This document shows, in pieces, positions 48,764 to 60,508 of a stretch of DNA of 64,000 nt. Under the pieces are notes generated by a model. The model saw only the letters and a program-made list of their open reading frames with translations, did not search any database and had not been told where the DNA came from. The stretch covers positions 266,648,192 to 266,712,191 of the forward strand of contig NC_081406.1 of the NCBI RefSeq assembly GCF_030272615.1, in the 5' to 3' direction. How positions within the stretch are numbered: position 1 is the first letter of the stretch; each line of letters begins with the position of its first letter. The translations under genes were made by a program, and so were the position numbers. Source of the DNA: Cryptomeria japonica. Lineage: Eukaryota > Streptophyta > Pinopsida > Cupressales > Cupressaceae.

Positions 48764-49827
48764 TGTTGGTATTTTGGTATGGTTTTGTCATTGATGTCAA
48801 CACCTACTAACACTTATCAACTCTGGCACTTTGGAGAATCAAAAATATTCACCGGCAAGCAAGTGACTTATGCACAATCACCGATATATGGTACACCGGC
48901 AGGATATAATGATCACCGACACTTGGAATGGCATGGAAAACACTTGGTTATGTCGAAGACATCGTTTTGACACCTTGTCTTGGAGATTTGTTTATTGGCA
49001 TATTCGTATTTGCATATTTGTTGTTACCGGCAAATAGGTCTAGGTTATACACCGACAGGTTTATCTTTTCTAGATCAGCATGACATTCTATGGAGATGAT
49101 TAATTATTGTTGTAAATGCATCAAGCCGACATGTTGAATTGGTTATTGCATCGGATATTGTTTTGTTTGTAAAATGATTTTATTGTAATATCTTGTAGAG
49201 CCAACCTACTAAAATTGGTCTTAGGTTATGATATAAATGTTAGATCTTATTTGTAAGATCGAATGTGGAATGTGAAGAAGAATTGTGAGAAGGTATATGC
49301 GAGAATAAGTAGAGCTATACACGCAAACATCATTTGAAGGTGAAGCAAGGTCTTTGTGAAAGCATATCAGAACTACACCAGTACTGAATCTAGCATATGA
49401 ATATGCTATTTTGAGCAGTACATCCTTATTGGATTTAACCATCCAATTGTAGTCAGTGTGACTCCTATTCTGTGTTTGAGCAATGAGCTCTAGGCGCTTG
49501 GCCTTTCTACATGTGCAGACCCCATTTGTATACACTTACTATCTGTAGTAGTATCATCTGATTGTGGGTAAGGTTTCCCACAGTGGTTTTTCCCCTTATA
49601 GGGTTTCCACGTACAAATATTGGTGTTATGTGTTATGGATGACTTTGTCTTTTTATTTCATGCATTAATCTTTACCAGTATTGCAATTATTTGATAAAAC
49701 CGTCAACCGATATAAAAGACTGGTTTATCGGTATTCAACATTAAGTTGGTTAAGTTGTTTTTGGTTTGAATTGATTTGACAACTGATTCACCCCCTCGCC
49801 CTTCTCAGTTATCTCTGGGACCTAACA
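48764..49827 (+). repeat. Copia 3' LTR
   Basis: Matches the 5' LTR end to end, starting TGTTGGTATTTTGG and ending CCTAACA. It retains a segment (about 49020-49095) that is deleted from the 5' LTR but present in the solo LTR at 9890. Confidence 0.96.
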
Positions 49828-51194
49828 AGTTCATCATTTCAAAATGGTTCAAGGGTTCAAAATGGTTCAATGGTTCAAAGTTCATTATCATTGTTCATTT
49901 CCCATGGGCCCAAGATGAAGAAAGAAAACAAGCAGAGATAAAAGCAAATGGTGGGGCCTGCTAGAAAGTAAACAAAAAGTTAATGCAAGTGGGGATGGTT
50001 CATGCAGAGGATCCAATGGCTGGAAAATAAAAATTGCATGGTAGACTTAGAACTAGTTGTTTGAATGGTGAAAAGCTTGCTAAGCAAAGAGATGATTTCT
50101 GCATGAAAGATTAATGCAGATGCTTATTGCTTGTTTGAATATGCAAGTGTTACATACCGTTGGAAAGCTCGTGAAACAAGAAGATCATTTCCACAACCAT
50201 TTTTTAATAGAAGTTTCAACATGGAGAGCAGTTATCAAACAATGCATAAGATTTTCTTAGTGGGATTTCTTTTTAATATAGTCTTAGTTCAGTTCATCAT
50301 GCAACTTTCACACAAGGATAGCTATTTTTTGCATTGAGATATGCAGATTTTTAAATAGGAGGATCAGTGGCAGTCCTTTTGAGTAGAAAAGATTATTATT
50401 TTACAGATTATGCAAGGGTTTTTATGCCATTTTTGGGGCAGATTCGCCCAAGGCTTTTCTCATGTAGTGATTTTAGGGTTTTTGAAGGGGATTCATCATA
50501 ACTTCTATATATTCCTTCTTTCCTTTTTTTTTCTCGCTGATTCTTTCTTTTTTGCATACACATTTTTGCAAAAAAGCACTATAGCTCAACATTATTTGAA
50601 TTTTGTAACAATAGCACTCCTTATTTTTCAATAATATAGCAACAAATTTCCTTGTTGGTACTTCTTGTATTTATCTAGGGAATGAATGATTTGATAATTT
50701 CATGTGAATTTTATCCTCTAATTTATCTCATTCAGTCAATTTGTGGTGCAAGGAGATACATGTTAGTTGTAGGTTCTAGTTTGTGTTAATTGATTTTAAT
50801 TGCTTGAAGCTGTGAAAACTTGTTGTGTTCCTTCATGAATGCATTAAATTCATCCCTTTCTAGGAAATGTTTAGGTACCTACATGTTCAGATGAGTTGTG
50901 ATGCAAGCAAGGTTATTTGTTGAAATATTTTGTGAGTTAGGCAGGTTGCAGATCTCAGATAAGATATTTGGTGCATCATCTTCATTAGAATAGATTTTTA
51001 TTACATACAAGCTTGCTATCCCTTTTTTATACATAATATTTACAAAAGATTCACCAAACAGGAAGTCGACCTGATCTCCAAAGATTCATCTTCACTTTGA
51101 GAAACCCACAAGCTCGAATGTGTTTCCATGTTTCATAGGATTGCTTGTTTTCGAACTTAGCATCACGGGTGCAATCCTCAGTGACTACAGTCAC

Positions 51195-51610
51195 CACGAC
51201 AGGAAAAGAATCTTGCCGAAACCTACAAAAAGAAGAGTTTTTCAACATTTCTAATCTGAAACTCACAAAGATGAAACCCAATGGCCCAGCACATCGAGAA
51301 ACCACTATAGAACATTATTGCAACCCTCAGTGATATGAATTCAACACATTTTCATATAATTTCATTCATTCTTCTGCAAGTAATCTTATGTGCATCCCAT
51401 CTACACCCTGCAACTGCATTCTATGTTTCTCTTTGTGGAACATATCATCTCTGCAAATTTGTCCTCTGACTATTGACATCAATCAATTTTGCATGCCTAT
51501 TGTATCTTCATCTAGTGGGTGTCGTATATGTCTCTCTACATCTCGATCAACTCAGCTCTGCATACACAAATGTTGACATCAATGACAACTTCAATGCCAA
51601 CAATTTTTTT
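51195..51610. other. Flank right of the gypsy element, unassigned
   Basis: This is probably the continuation of the sequence at 26011-26897 into which the gypsy element inserted. No gene or repeat structure is recognised. Confidence 0.35.
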
Positions 51611-51984
51611 CGGACTAGACATCATTGTTGTTACTCCAAAAGCTCAAGTTGTCAATGAACAAGAGAGTGACTAGAGAATAGGAGGTGGGAGGAAGAACAT
51701 GTCATGAATCCTGAGGTCAACATTGAATGCCTCACTGACTAGGGGACAACTCACGCCAATAATCCCCCCCTCAACATGACCCACAAGATTCGAACCCGTA
51801 ACCCAGTACTTTGATACCAGTTTCAAACCAGACACAACTGTCATCACGCCAAAAGCTCAAGTTGTCAACAAATAGGAGCACGATCAAAGACAAGGATCCA
51901 TGGGAGGTGGGAGGAAGCACATGTTGTGAATCCCGAGGTCGACGTTGAACACCTCACTAACTAGGGGGAAACTCACTGCCAACA
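51611..51984 (-). mobile_element. TRIM-like miniature LTR retrotransposon
   Basis: Two direct repeats of about 150-165 bp (51611-51761 and about 51821-51984), 216 bases apart, flank about 60 bases. Next to the right repeat lies TGATACCA (51812-51819), i.e. TGGTATCA on the minus strand. Next to the left repeat lies ATCCCCCCCTC, i.e. polypurine GAGGGGGGGAT on the minus strand. The minus-strand LTR starts TGTTGGCAGTGAG (right) and TATTGGCGTGAG (left). It has no coding capacity. Primer-site side and polypurine side are correctly placed for a terminal-repeat retrotransposon in miniature. The left boundary and target duplication are unclear. Confidence 0.75.
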
Positions 51985-53326
51985 TTGTCTTTGTATTAGA
52001 TGTCTTTGGATAGATGATTATGGGATTGATTCTTCAAATATTTGGATTTGGTGAATTAAATAGGAACCATCACTTGCATTATATTCATATCTAATCCATT
52101 TTATTATTTCTTAGCATTTTCCATCACTTGCCCAAGGCTATATAAAGCTAGGTACTCAAGAGGTGTATTGAGAAGAACTTGTCTCATAATTTGATAGCTT
52201 TCCCGTGGTCATTTTTAATAGTGATAACCACACTACAAAATATTACAATTTGGGTAAAACATCACAAATATATTATATCAAGGATTTTCATTTCCCATTG
52301 TCCTTAGCCTCTATCATTGCATATGTTATAGGTCTTGATATTTCCCTGTGCTTTCTTATTCATGATGCTTCCATCCTTGATACTCTTATGCCATTTTATC
52401 TTATGGGTGAATTTTTTCTCTTTATGTATATGTTGTTTCTTCATGCATGCATCTTTCATCATTCATAGCATTGATTATTTTTTATAATCATTCTATCTTA
52501 TGTACATACTCTAGCTCATTTTCTAATCTTTCTATGGCTAGTGATGTGGTTGTGCCTAACCATATTAAAATATTATTGTGAACACCTCTACTTCTTATGT
52601 TGATCATACTTTAAAATTAACTTCCCATGATCCATCTAATGAAATCTCTTCATATTTTATTGACATAAATAGTAATTTTATCCCTTGGTAAATAGTCATA
52701 CATCTTAAACAATTGAATATTCTTCTCTTGTCATTAAAATGTTAGAAGAATCCTTATAAATTTAAACATGTCTCAATCAAAACCTCTTACTAACCCTCTC
52801 AGAGATAGACCAAAATTTACAACAAATGTCAATGGGTTTACCACCTAGATATTCTCCTTTGTACTATCCTTCTCTGATTGGTTTCACTCCAAGGATCCTA
52901 ATTGATCATAATGCTTCTCTCAGAGTACCCTTTGAGAGAGTCCAATGGAAGATAATCTAAGGGATTTTCAAACTATTTTATCAAATGACTCTTTGATATG
53001 CCCTTGATCCTAGAATATTCATAAGGTTATGAGTAGTCAACTTGTGGCTACCTTAACCCATCATTAAGTCATGTTATCATTATTACATTGTTGTTTAAAT
53101 AGTTAGGTCAACCTTAGGCCTATATAGTCATATTTAGGTCAACTTGGGCAATATCCTAGACATAAGTAAGGTATATATAGGAGGTAGTGAGTCTTATTTT
53201 ATCATCATATTATGAAGTGTGTTCTTATTGGAGATATTTGGAGGCTTTTTTCTTGAAACTTGGCTTATTAATTTCTACTATTATATATGATTCTCAACAC
53301 ATTTTCATTGAAAATATGAGTTGATG
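51985..53326. other. Non-coding sequence, nothing recognised
   Basis: About 1.3 kb without a supported gene or repeat. The small frame at 52205-52468 shows no family motif. Confidence 0.5.
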
Positions 53327-54949
53327 TGTTGATGCAATTGTCATTGATGTCAAATTTGTTCCAATTTGGTCCAAAATGTCTATGGTGCAAAGCTATCTTG
53401 TTGTGTTATTGGTGTAGTTGTTGTGTTGGTTGTTCCAGAAGTGCTTGGGTTTGGAATCTATTGTTGGTGTTGAATATTATTTTTATATTTATTGGATATA
53501 GTTTCAATATCATGGATATGATGGTTCTAAGGTCTGAAAACATCTTTGTGTTCTCCAAGTGTTGTGGTATTGTTCATTGATGGATGTGAGATTATATGTT
53601 TGACCTATCCTTAGGTCCAGATATGATTTTGTGGAAGTGTGTTTGATGTTTTATGGGTCTCATTGTAGTGTGTGGAGATCCAAATTTGAGTTATTTGCTT
53701 TGGAGAGTATGTTCTTATTTGTAATTACTTATATGGTTGCATAGCATATGGATTTATTGTTGGTTAGGTTCTGATGATTGCGGATCGGTAAATTGATCTT
53801 TGGAAGATGTGTTTTGCCTCTCTCTTTCTCTTGGAGTGGATCAATGTGTGCGAGTTCAGAAAGCATATTTTGATTCAGACTGACTTGTTTTAAGTTTTGA
53901 CGATCTATCTTGTATATAAGGCATTTGGATGTTTGAGTAAAAGAAGAAGGAATGAGAGAGAGTGTAAATGATGTGGTGAATTAAATAGAGTAGAGGAAGT
54001 TTGAGCAGCAAAGAAGAGTTATGTTTGAATGATATGCAAGCTATATTGAGACTATGATAGAGAGTTGAGATAGAGTGTTGGCAGTTGAGATCAAAGTTGT
54101 GTGTTGATGTTGGTTACTTGATGAAAAGTTCAAGGACAACTTCATGATCTCAAAATCCTTCTTTTCAAATATTTTTTCTATATCTTTCCTTAAGTGCAAT
54201 TAGCTTTAGGTTTTGTAAGTCATCTTTGTATATTTTCCCATGAGAAGTTAGCCTTGGTGTCCAAGTTTGGAGCAATTAGATAGAATCCTTTTGTAATCAT
54301 TTCATATATAGTGGATTATCTTGTGGGTTGACTCCCACTGTGGTTTTTCCTTTTTTGGGGTTTTCTACGTATAAATCTTGGTGTTCATGTGTTGGATATG
54401 TGTTGTTCATTAATTGTTTATATGTTGTTGTATTTGTTTTTTGGACTGATTCACCCCCCCCTCTCAGGCTTGCCTTGGGTTCAACAATTCGTATCAGAGT
54501 GTGGTTCCTCTTGAGTAATCTTAACTACTTGAGGTAGATCTGGTATGGCACAAGGCATTCATTATAAAGTTCCTATCTTTGATGGTACAAATTTTCCATA
54601 TTGGAAGGAGAGAATGGAGTTACATTTGGAGAGATTGTAGAATGGAATTTGCGATATTATTCAGATTGGATATAAAGAGCCATGGGGTGTTGCTAAGAAT
54701 CTAGATGAGATAAATTCGAACGAAGATAATGCAAAGTCTAGAGCTATAATTCTGAGCTGCATAAGTGATTCAATGTTTGGACTTGAGTAAAAGGATTGAA
54801 GGAAGCTAAAGTTGTGTGGAACAAGCCATGTTTGGCATATGAAGGAGATGCAAAGACAAAGTAGGGTAGGTTGATGAACTTGAAGAAGTATGAGTACTTG
54901 AGAATGCTTGAAAATGAAGGAGTTGTTGGATATGGGTGTTCATTACCGC
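53327..54949 (+). mobile_element. Truncated Ty1/copia element (5' LTR and gag start)
   Basis: The LTR 53327-54486 starts TGTTGATGCAATTGTCATTG and ends GGTTCAACA. It has the C-run ACTGATTCACCCCCCCC near its end. The primer site after it is decayed (TCGTATCAGAG in place of TGGTATCAGAG). The gag start follows, then the sequence changes abruptly at about 54950. It is a different copia family from the 42815 element. The polymerase and 3' LTR are absent from the window. Confidence 0.8.
54545..54949 (+). pseudogene. Copia gag N-terminal fragment
   Basis: ATG at 54545: MAQGIHYKVPIFDGTNFPYW then KERMELHLE, the standard copia gag opening. Stops follow (TAG in LERL-stop-NG; TAA and TGA near 54790). Later, in shifted frames, CLAYEGDAKTK and GRLMNLKKYEYLRMLENEG match the usual gag core. 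Cut off at the next element. Confidence 0.82.
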
Positions 54950-55671
54950 TGCTAGGATATGTGGTTATCATTGATGTCAACACATTCCTGTGATTTATTT
55001 CAGTGAGATTGGGAAGATTTTCTAATCCAGTTTTGTATTTTGGTTTTGTTGATCACTGTTTTGCAGAATCTGGTATTTCCTCTGGTATATTCTGGTGTGA
55101 TTGGATCTGGTATTTCTTCGTAGCAGTTGTTATCACTGATTAAAAATGGGCTTTTCTTTTCCCATGATTGGCTATGGTTTGTTGAATTTTTGAATAGGGT
55201 GCAGTTCCAAATGCTTCTGCTTTGTTCTAGACCTCAAGGGTTTAAGGATTTTTTATTTTAGATCCTCTTGTGTTTGTTTTAAACCCTCTGGTTTCTAATC
55301 TTTCGTTACTTTATTCACTTAAGTAATGGGTCATGGGGTCGTAGGAAGTGTCCCCCCTTGTTGTTTGCCTAGGAGGTCATGTTAATTAATCGACAAATTT
55401 ATGCCTTATATGTTTTTCTCCTAAAGTTGTCGGGCCCAGTAACTAGTGTGCATCTCGTGAGTGGATCCACGGCTCGCGTTATTTTGCTAGGCGAAGTTGC
55501 GCGTAATTTAAAACTAGCGAAGTTGCGAAAATGACATGGCATGCCACATGGACGGTCCAGTTGGTTGATGATAGCGAGTAAAATGGCAGCACGCGGCGTA
55601 AGTTACAACAGTCAGCGGGTCAGGATTAAAGGCTAAAAGGCGGGCCCCAAAGGTGAGTCAGGTCGCAGTTA

Positions 55672-56230
55672 GGAGATGACCTGGCGGGTACAGCTGTCAA
55701 TAATTTACTGGAGCCCCATGGTTTTCTTTCGATGTATAAAAAAGTGACAAGTCAGCTCCGAAGGTGACTGGACGCCAGGTGTTCACAGTGAGTTAGCGGG
55801 CCCACCCCTCCTGAAAGCCTTTTCAAACGGTTAAATGCCGATCAACTTAAAAGATGATCCGACGGCCCGCGCTATTTTGCAAGGGTAAGATGCTCATTCT
55901 TTATACCCCGCAAAATACCGAGAGTGAGTGAGAGCCGTCCAAGTGTCATGATGGCGGCCCTGGAGGATACAGCTGTCAAGAGTTTGTTGGGGCCCCACAG
56001 TTTTCATTCGGCATATAAAAAAGTGACAAGTCAGCTCCGAAGGTGACTGGACGCCATGTGTTCATGGTGAGTCAGCGAGCCCACCCCTCTCGAAAGCCTT
56101 TTCAGACGGTTAAATGCTGATCAACTTAAAAGATGATCTGACGGCCTGCGCTATTTTGTAAGGGTAAGATGCTCATTCTTTATACCCCGCGAAATAGCGA
56201 GAGTGAGTGAGAGCCGTCCAGGTGTCCGGC
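55672..56230. repeat. 279-bp tandem duplication
   Basis: Two copies, for example AAGTCAGCTCCGAAGGTGAC at about 55750 and 56029. Each has a TATAAAAAA and a GGGCCCACCCCTC block. Sequence here is more GC-rich than the surroundings. Such tandem sub-repeats are typical of LTR U3 regions. Confidence 0.85.
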
Positions 56231-56878
56231 GACACGTGGTCTAAGAAGAAAGTTGTGGGCCCGCCAAGGTGGAACCGGTGGTATAAAAGAAAGACACACG
56301 ACCAGTATTAAGTGGAATGCAAAGGAAATTTCAAGGCCAATGGTTGAGCGCCATGTGGTATCATATAGCCAATAGAGAAGCGGGACCCAACGCGGAGCCA
56401 AAGTTGTTAGTTAATCTAACGCTCGATCAAGTTTCTTTTGATCGGACGGTCGGCGCTATTTCGCAGGACCAAGCTGTCCGATAGTTATGCTTTGCGAAGT
56501 TGCGAAAGAGCAAAATGAAACACTTGCAGGAACGTTGTGACCTGTTGGAGCGAAAAATACAAATTCTTGTATGAATTCAATTTTTAAGGAACGGCCGAAG
56601 CATGCAGAATCAAGGTTGTAGTTAAGGCCCTGAGTATAATATTTGATTTCCTACCAACTGGGTGAAGGTATCTTTTAAAGAATTTTGCAGAAGAGCAGAT
56701 GCAGAGTTATTTTCTTTAGGTACAGAGCAAGTCGGCTCAGTTGCAGAGCAAATTCCTTCAAGTGAAGAACAGGTTCTCTCGTATTCTTGTGTAGCAATCC
56801 CTGTGTAATGTTTTAGATAAGATAATTGATTCGTCACATAATTGTTTAAGAGTCGTATTCATTTCTTACGTTTTCAAA

Positions 56879-59800
56879 ATGGCTCCTAAAAGAGAATTTT
56901 CTGGCAAAGTTAACTATTCAAAAAGGAGTGTCTGTGATGATTTTTTAGAACAATTGATGTTGTCAACTAATCACGCATCAAAGGGAAAAGAATTAGTGCC
57001 CAAGGCTCCCCGTTTAAAAATAGGAGAAGGACTATATGACAAGGGTAACTGGTTGAGAGACCCATTGGTTGGATTGTCTAGGTTGGGGTTGTTTAAGATT
57101 GGATTTGGAATGAGAAATTCTCCGACTCCACAAAACAGTATTTGGGAACTAGATGTTGGGAAATTGGTAGTCCTAGGGGTATTTATGGACATAGATCTAT
57201 TGACCCAAATTGCGCTCAACTATGATCCAGTCACAAGAAGCATTTAGGATATAAACGGGAAAACCCTTGTTAAGATTAATGCTGAAGAATTCATGAAAGC
57301 TTTTGGGCTTAATGAGTTCACCAATTTTCTAGAACCTATAAATTTCACATCATTAGCCCAAATTTACGGTGCATAGAGGAGTCATCTCAGGAACGGGCCT
57401 CTCAAGGAGTTTTTTGTGAAAATAGGAGGGTTAACAGTTGTAGGACCCAACACACAAGAGACCTTTTCATTAAGTATGTTCACCCTGAGGGCTAAAGGAA
57501 TGTATTGGGCACTTTGCCAAGTTTTGGGAGAAGATGCTAAAGCAAATATGCCAAATCATTACCTGTTAATGATTGCCCAGATTTTGAATCCTTCTCTTGC
57601 AATTACATTAGATTATGCCTCTTTCATTGCTAATGCTATTCATGGAGGGTTAACAAGAATCAAGAATGGAAAGGTGGATAGGCATTTCAGATGGTACTCA
57701 CTCCTGATGCATCTTTTTCTCTTCAAAGGTGCTGATTACTTTGCCAGTGGACTAGACCTTGTTAAGGAGAAAGAAGGAGAAAAAATGCCGGTACAATTAT
57801 GGAGTACTGTGTTGTCATGGGATAGAGAGGATGCCAGTTTTTTTAAGTTTGATAAATATTTTGCATCCAAGATAAGGACTCTCCTCTGCTCTGAGAACCC
57901 AAGAATCCCCAAAGTTCTTCTGGAATTCATAACACCAAAAGAATTCACAGAGAACATAAAAATTGTTCATAACTGGGGTGACATTTACTTGTATCCAGTC
58001 TCAATAGTTTTCAGAGTTTTTGGATTCAGAGGCACCCCATTTTTGCTACCTTACCAGGGCCCTCTCAAAGTGGGAACTGCAGAGATCCTTAGACAAATTG
58101 GTGGTTTACAAGAGGCAGAGTTGATAGGCAGGGGTAAAGGGACTATTTTCCCTGCAGCTACCATAGCCCACCAATTTTTAATAACAAAAGGAGGTTGGAA
58201 TTACATTGAGGATTTCCTCAAGCCTTATCATTTGTCCACTGCAGTGTCCAGGTGTGTTGATCGAGAAGACTTCTTCAACGGTATGTTTAGAAAGAAGGCA
58301 GCATGTAGAGGTAGGCCTCATCATTTCCAGTTCCCTGAAGACCTCATCATAAATGAGTTTGATCTAGATGAGTAGGAGCTGAGGAAAGAGAAGTGTGTGG
58401 CTTATAAGAAATCCTTGGATTTTGTGCATCAGTTTGATGCCAACTATGACCTATTGTCTAGCTTTTTCCCACTGGAGGAGAAAATAAAGTTTTTGATTGT
58501 TTTCTTTGAAGATGTGATGCAGACCCTGAAGGAGAAGAGGGAAGCTGTAATCAAAAGCAACCCTGAAAAGGTGAGAATTATCTTAAGTAGGTCAGCTTCT
58601 AGCAAAGTAATCCCTCCTGGTGATTATACATTGCATAAGAAATCCAGTTATAGTGTGCTGATGCCTACAACAGGGGAGACCTCTACCTCCAAAGGAAAGA
58701 GGAAGATACAAGATGTCATTGACATCCAAGAAAGCCCAAAGAAGCAAAGGGTGGGGAAAGAAGTACAATTAGATACACCTTTGTATTCCCCTATCCATAT
58801 AGGAAATGAGCAAGCAGTAGCTGAGCAACTCCTACAGTTAGGTAGTGTAGGGGAAATTGCCTACACTTATGATGAAGTGGAGGAAGGAATGCCAGAAGAA
58901 CCCATTGCTGCTAAAATTGATATCACTACCATTGAACTCAAAGGCCAAGAGTGGGATCCTAAGATAAAGCAGCCAAGTAATGCCTTCTTAGTTGATAACA
59001 ATTTTGTCACATCAAAAGCATTTATGCAGTATATATGGAAACAACACATAGATAAATATAATGCTAGATGTGAAAAGAGAAAAGATAAGCAGACCAATAA
59101 AGATCTAGCCCTGGTAGAAGAGGAAATAAAGTAAGAGATGATGGAAGAATTCAAAACCATCACCCCTAAGCAGGGAAGAGATATGGTAGCACAAGCTGGA
59201 GTGCTTATTTTACCCGAATGGGATATAGAAGATGCCCTGGTGCTAGATGCTGTGAGAAAAGAGACTAAAACCATGGAAGGGATTAATTTCAATAAGGACA
59301 ATGCTACAATCGTCATGTGGTCTCTCAAGAGAAATGAGAGTAAGAAAAGCAAAGACACCCCAGGGTCAAGTTACCTTGGCAGGATGATGGTGAAGAGAGT
59401 GTAGAGTACAGGGGTAGTGGAGGCTACTAGCACTGTGTTAGAGACTGCAAAATTTAGTGTTGCAGTAGCAGAGAAGGAAGCCAAAGAGAAAGAGGCCCTC
59501 CAAATTTAGTTGGAAATAGTTTTGAAGGCCTATAACAATGTCAAGGAGGAGGTAAGAGGTAAGGATAGCATCATTGCCAAGCTGCAGAGCCAGTTGATTG
59601 GACAATACCATCAACGTGAATCTTCAACACTAATGATCTCCTCTTCTCCTGCAAGACCTCCACCTACTAGCCCTATTATTAAGTTTCCACCATCTCCAGC
59701 ATCCTCCAGCTCTCAAATGGTTGAAATTACTCCTCAAGAATTAGAAAACTTGAAACAGGCTCAGGCCTTATATGCAAAGAAGTATGAGGAGAGAGTAAGA

Positions 59801-60508
59801 GCTACAATTTCCAGTTTTGCAGATACAATAAATGCCTCATTGCTCTACAACAATGTAGGTAAAATTATGGATATATAGAATGAGCTCAGGAGAGACAAGG
59901 CCATTTTGACACCTATTTTTGACAAATGGAGGCCTAGGGAGCAAGATTTAGAGTTTATGTGTGTATCCTACGATGAAGCAAGGGGCAATCCCATCATTAA
60001 ATCCACTTATGATTTCGCTAAAGTCTTAGTACAATTAGCAGCAGAAGTGGATAATGTTGATAGGAAGGTAAATTTGTGCAAAAAGGAGTACACTGATCAA
60101 GTTTTTTAGTTGCTCCCAGGAGTTTTTGCTAGCCCAGATCAATTAAAGGACAAACAAATGTGGCCTAAGGAGATAGAAGCTAAATTGTCAGCAAGAGTTA
60201 AAGGAATTATTGATCTAGATGATGCTTTTTTCTTTGTTTTGACAATACAAGAGATAGAGAAAATTAAGTCACATTATGGTTTTCTTAATTCAGAAGTCAA
60301 CAAAATGAGAAATTCTTGGAAAAGGTTGACTAAAACTAAGGATAAAGTGATTAATTTCTCATGGCCGACAGAAGAGGTGTATGATGAGTGGACAACTAAA
60401 TATGCCACCCATGATCCGGGACAATTGGAGAGCGCCCCTGAAAAGGTAGAAGAGGTTGTAACCGAACAGTCTGTTGAAGAAACTTTAGAGGCCGAAAAGA
60501 GCTTGTAA
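56879..60508 (+). pseudogene. Large accessory ORF upstream of the Ogre/Tat-like gag
   Basis: One frame of 1210 codons runs from ATG 56879 to TAA, broken only by eight stops, seven TAG and one TAA, with no frameshift. It opens MAPKREFSGKVNYSKRS. Residues about 100-300 contain IDLLTQIALNYDPVTRSI, NGKTLVKINAEEFMKAFGL, PNHYLLMIAQILNPSLAI, FIANAIHGGL and FRWYSLLMHLFLFKGADYF. Later parts hold basic stretches (KGKRKIQDVIDIQESPKKQR, nuclear-signal-like), a coiled-coil-prone region and an acidic C-terminus. The order of motifs parallels the LINE accessory ORFs. I do not recognise a catalytic motif. It resembles plant mobile-domain or putative plant transposon proteins in general style; function unknown. 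Confidence 0.7.

Larger units (their letters stand above)
42815..49827 (+). mobile_element. Full-length Ty1/copia retrotransposon
   Basis: 7013 bp with TG...CA termini, LTRs of 1004 and 1064 bp, initiator tRNA-Met primer site and polypurine tract. The flanks AGTCC (42810-42814) and AGTTC (49828-49832) are a 5-bp target duplication with one change; the empty site AGTTC is present in the 5' gypsy LTR near 28514. Coding order gag, protease, integrase, RT, RNase H is that of copia. All genes are broken. The LTR size difference comes mostly from a deletion in the 5' LTR around 43070. Confidence 0.96.
26903..51189 (+). mobile_element. Ty3/gypsy retrotransposon with insertions in both LTRs
   Basis: The element starts TGTTACCAAAATTTTGC and ends CAGTGACTACA, flanked by the 5-bp duplication GTCAC (26898-26902; 51190-51194). 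Both LTRs are about 3.0 kb once insertions are removed (2982 and 3038 bp). The internal region 34428-41133 holds gag, protease, an RNase H-like segment, RT-RNase H and integrase in that order, all decayed. The full element without insertions would be about 12.7 kb. The primer site and long LTRs suggest a non-chromovirus lineage near Tat/Athila; that lineage call is inference. Confidence 0.93.
41134..51189 (+). repeat. 3' LTR of the gypsy element, split by a copia element
   Basis: Starts TGTTACC at 41134, matching 26903 onward. Copia occupies 42815-49827. Beyond it, 49833-51189 matches 28525-29842 plus 34386-34427. A duplication of a GTCTACAG-ATGAG-GTATGTCTAA block (about 42690-42735) is absent from the 5' LTR. 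The frames at 50131-50634 parallel 28814-29374 in the 5' LTR and are LTR sequence, not genes. Confidence 0.93.

Noticed and set aside
48431-48970. 179-codon frame after copia RNase H, possible env-like gene
   Set aside because: It crosses the 3' LTR boundary and is built from the spacer and LTR start; no signal peptide or membrane pattern.
52205-52468. 87-codon frame with hydrophobic stretches
   Set aside because: Isolated, no family motif, no promoter or splice context that I can support.
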